Source: Bartonella tribocorum (GTDB taxonomy: Bacteria > Pseudomonadota > Alphaproteobacteria > Rhizobiales > Rhizobiaceae). From it: DNA of 64,000 nucleotides. The stretch covers positions 62,001 to 126,000 of the forward strand of contig NZ_NJGE01000003.1 in assembly GCF_002777915.1 (NCBI RefSeq), read 5' to 3'. Every line of letters starts with the position of its first letter. The stretch's first letter is position 1. The position numbers and the translations under genes are program-made. Positions 63,257 to 64,000 of the stretch are shown here, one piece after another. The notes beneath the pieces are model-generated. The model was not told where the DNA came from, made no database searches, and saw only the letters and a program-made list of their open reading frames with translations.

Positions 63257-64000
63257 AGGATATTCGTTTTATTCTGCATAATGTCTAGATTTTGCATATC
63301 CTTAAAGGGATATCTGAGAAAATAATTTTCAAAATCATTTCAAAATAAATTACAAACCAAAACTTCTGTTCGAAATATCTCTTTATCTCAGCTTAAAAAT
63401 GTTCCCCATTAAAAAAGCATTTTTAAGTTCTGCTTTTCTTATCACAATCGTGAAAACCAGCGCTTGAATTAAGCAGAAACACATCATATTGATAAGATCA
63501 TCTGCATTTAAACTTCTTGCGGAATAATCACCATCCTTGAAAATAACGGCAACTCTTTATCAAATAAGCACTTTAAAAACATCAAAAAAGACGACAAAAC
63601 ACACCCACAAAAGTTTGAAATTTTTATGAGTGAGCTTTTTCTCATCATCCTATTTTTTTATCTTTAATAGTAGAAACAATAAGTCTTTTTAACAGTAAAA
63701 AAACAATAACCTTTTTGTTTTTGAATGATGTAACAGCTTTGAAGAACAACAAAATATAAGATAGAAAAAATATTTCATTGCTCCATGAACTGCAAAAAAC
63801 AGGTTTATTCATCTCAAAGGACTATTTTTTAAATAAGAGCTTTATGTATGCGATAAATACCATCAACCGATATTCTACTGATGAACAAAGGCCTTGCACA
63901 ACAAAAAATATTTTCCAATTCCTGTAAATTGATAAGATTTATTGCAATTTTTTACGAAGACTATTGCACACTTTAGAAAAATTCATTTGCCCTGCATACC
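63257..64000. other. 0.74 kb without a convincing gene
   Basis: AT-rich sequence after ubiC, with no frame longer than about 60 codons, no named RNA and no repeat. It continues beyond the window. Confidence 0.5.

Overview
The window looks like chromosomal DNA of a Bartonella species (Alphaproteobacteria, Hyphomicrobiales/Rhizobiales). The DNA is AT-rich and there are long gene-poor stretches between well-kept housekeeping genes. It carries a circularly permuted (two-piece) tmRNA with tag ANDNYAEARLAA, an alphaproteobacterial FtsZ with a long C-terminal linker, and the gene order ftsZ-lpxC-bamD-recN-ligA. The genus is inferred from style and protein similarity recalled from memory, not from a search.

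Layout. 1-2.4 kb: an MHS-family transporter (alpha-ketoglutarate permease type), flanked by two identical terminators, and a DUF2853 gene. 2.5-4.0 kb: the tmRNA gene, then sspB (adaptor that hands tmRNA-tagged proteins to ClpXP), a DUF4169 gene and a ribbon-helix-helix gene. 4.1-10.6 kb: uvrD, a hexapeptide acyltransferase, an SCO1/SenC protein, prmA and a large Xaa-Pro aminopeptidase. 10.9-35.5 kb: a continuous minus-strand block holding the whole division and cell-wall (dcw) cluster. Read in the direction of transcription it is rsmH-ftsL-ftsI-murE-murF-mraY-murD-ftsW-murG-murC-murB-ddl-ftsQ-ftsA-ftsZ, then lpxC-bamD-recN-ligA. Many genes overlap by a few bases. mraZ, the usual first gene, is not next to rsmH; the RNase P RNA gene (rnpB) and a small lytic transglycosylase lie there instead.

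36.8-51.3 kb is looser: islands of small or poorly known genes separated by 0.4-1.5 kb of apparently non-coding, probably decaying DNA. Recognisable genes are an ArsR-type regulator fused to a degenerate methyltransferase, ettA, pncA, a DUF475/TerC-like membrane protein, two XRE-type repressors and a DUF1508 protein. There are also small orphans, including a membrane-anchored coiled-coil protein. The most interesting spot is 49.24-49.76 kb. A small phage-type repressor gene and a 60-residue ORF converge and overlap, and each has the same ACGCT-N2-AGCGT palindrome just upstream of its start, which suggests a small self-regulated module.

51.3-64 kb returns to conserved genes: a CAU tRNA (probably tRNA-Ile2), a SIMPL-domain exported protein, a YcgN-type cysteine-cluster protein, rpoD and dnaG, an MscS-family channel, a Na/Pi-cotransporter family protein, a GlsB/YeaQ membrane protein and ubiC (chorismate lyase). 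I saw no rRNA genes, intact insertion sequences or CRISPR arrays.
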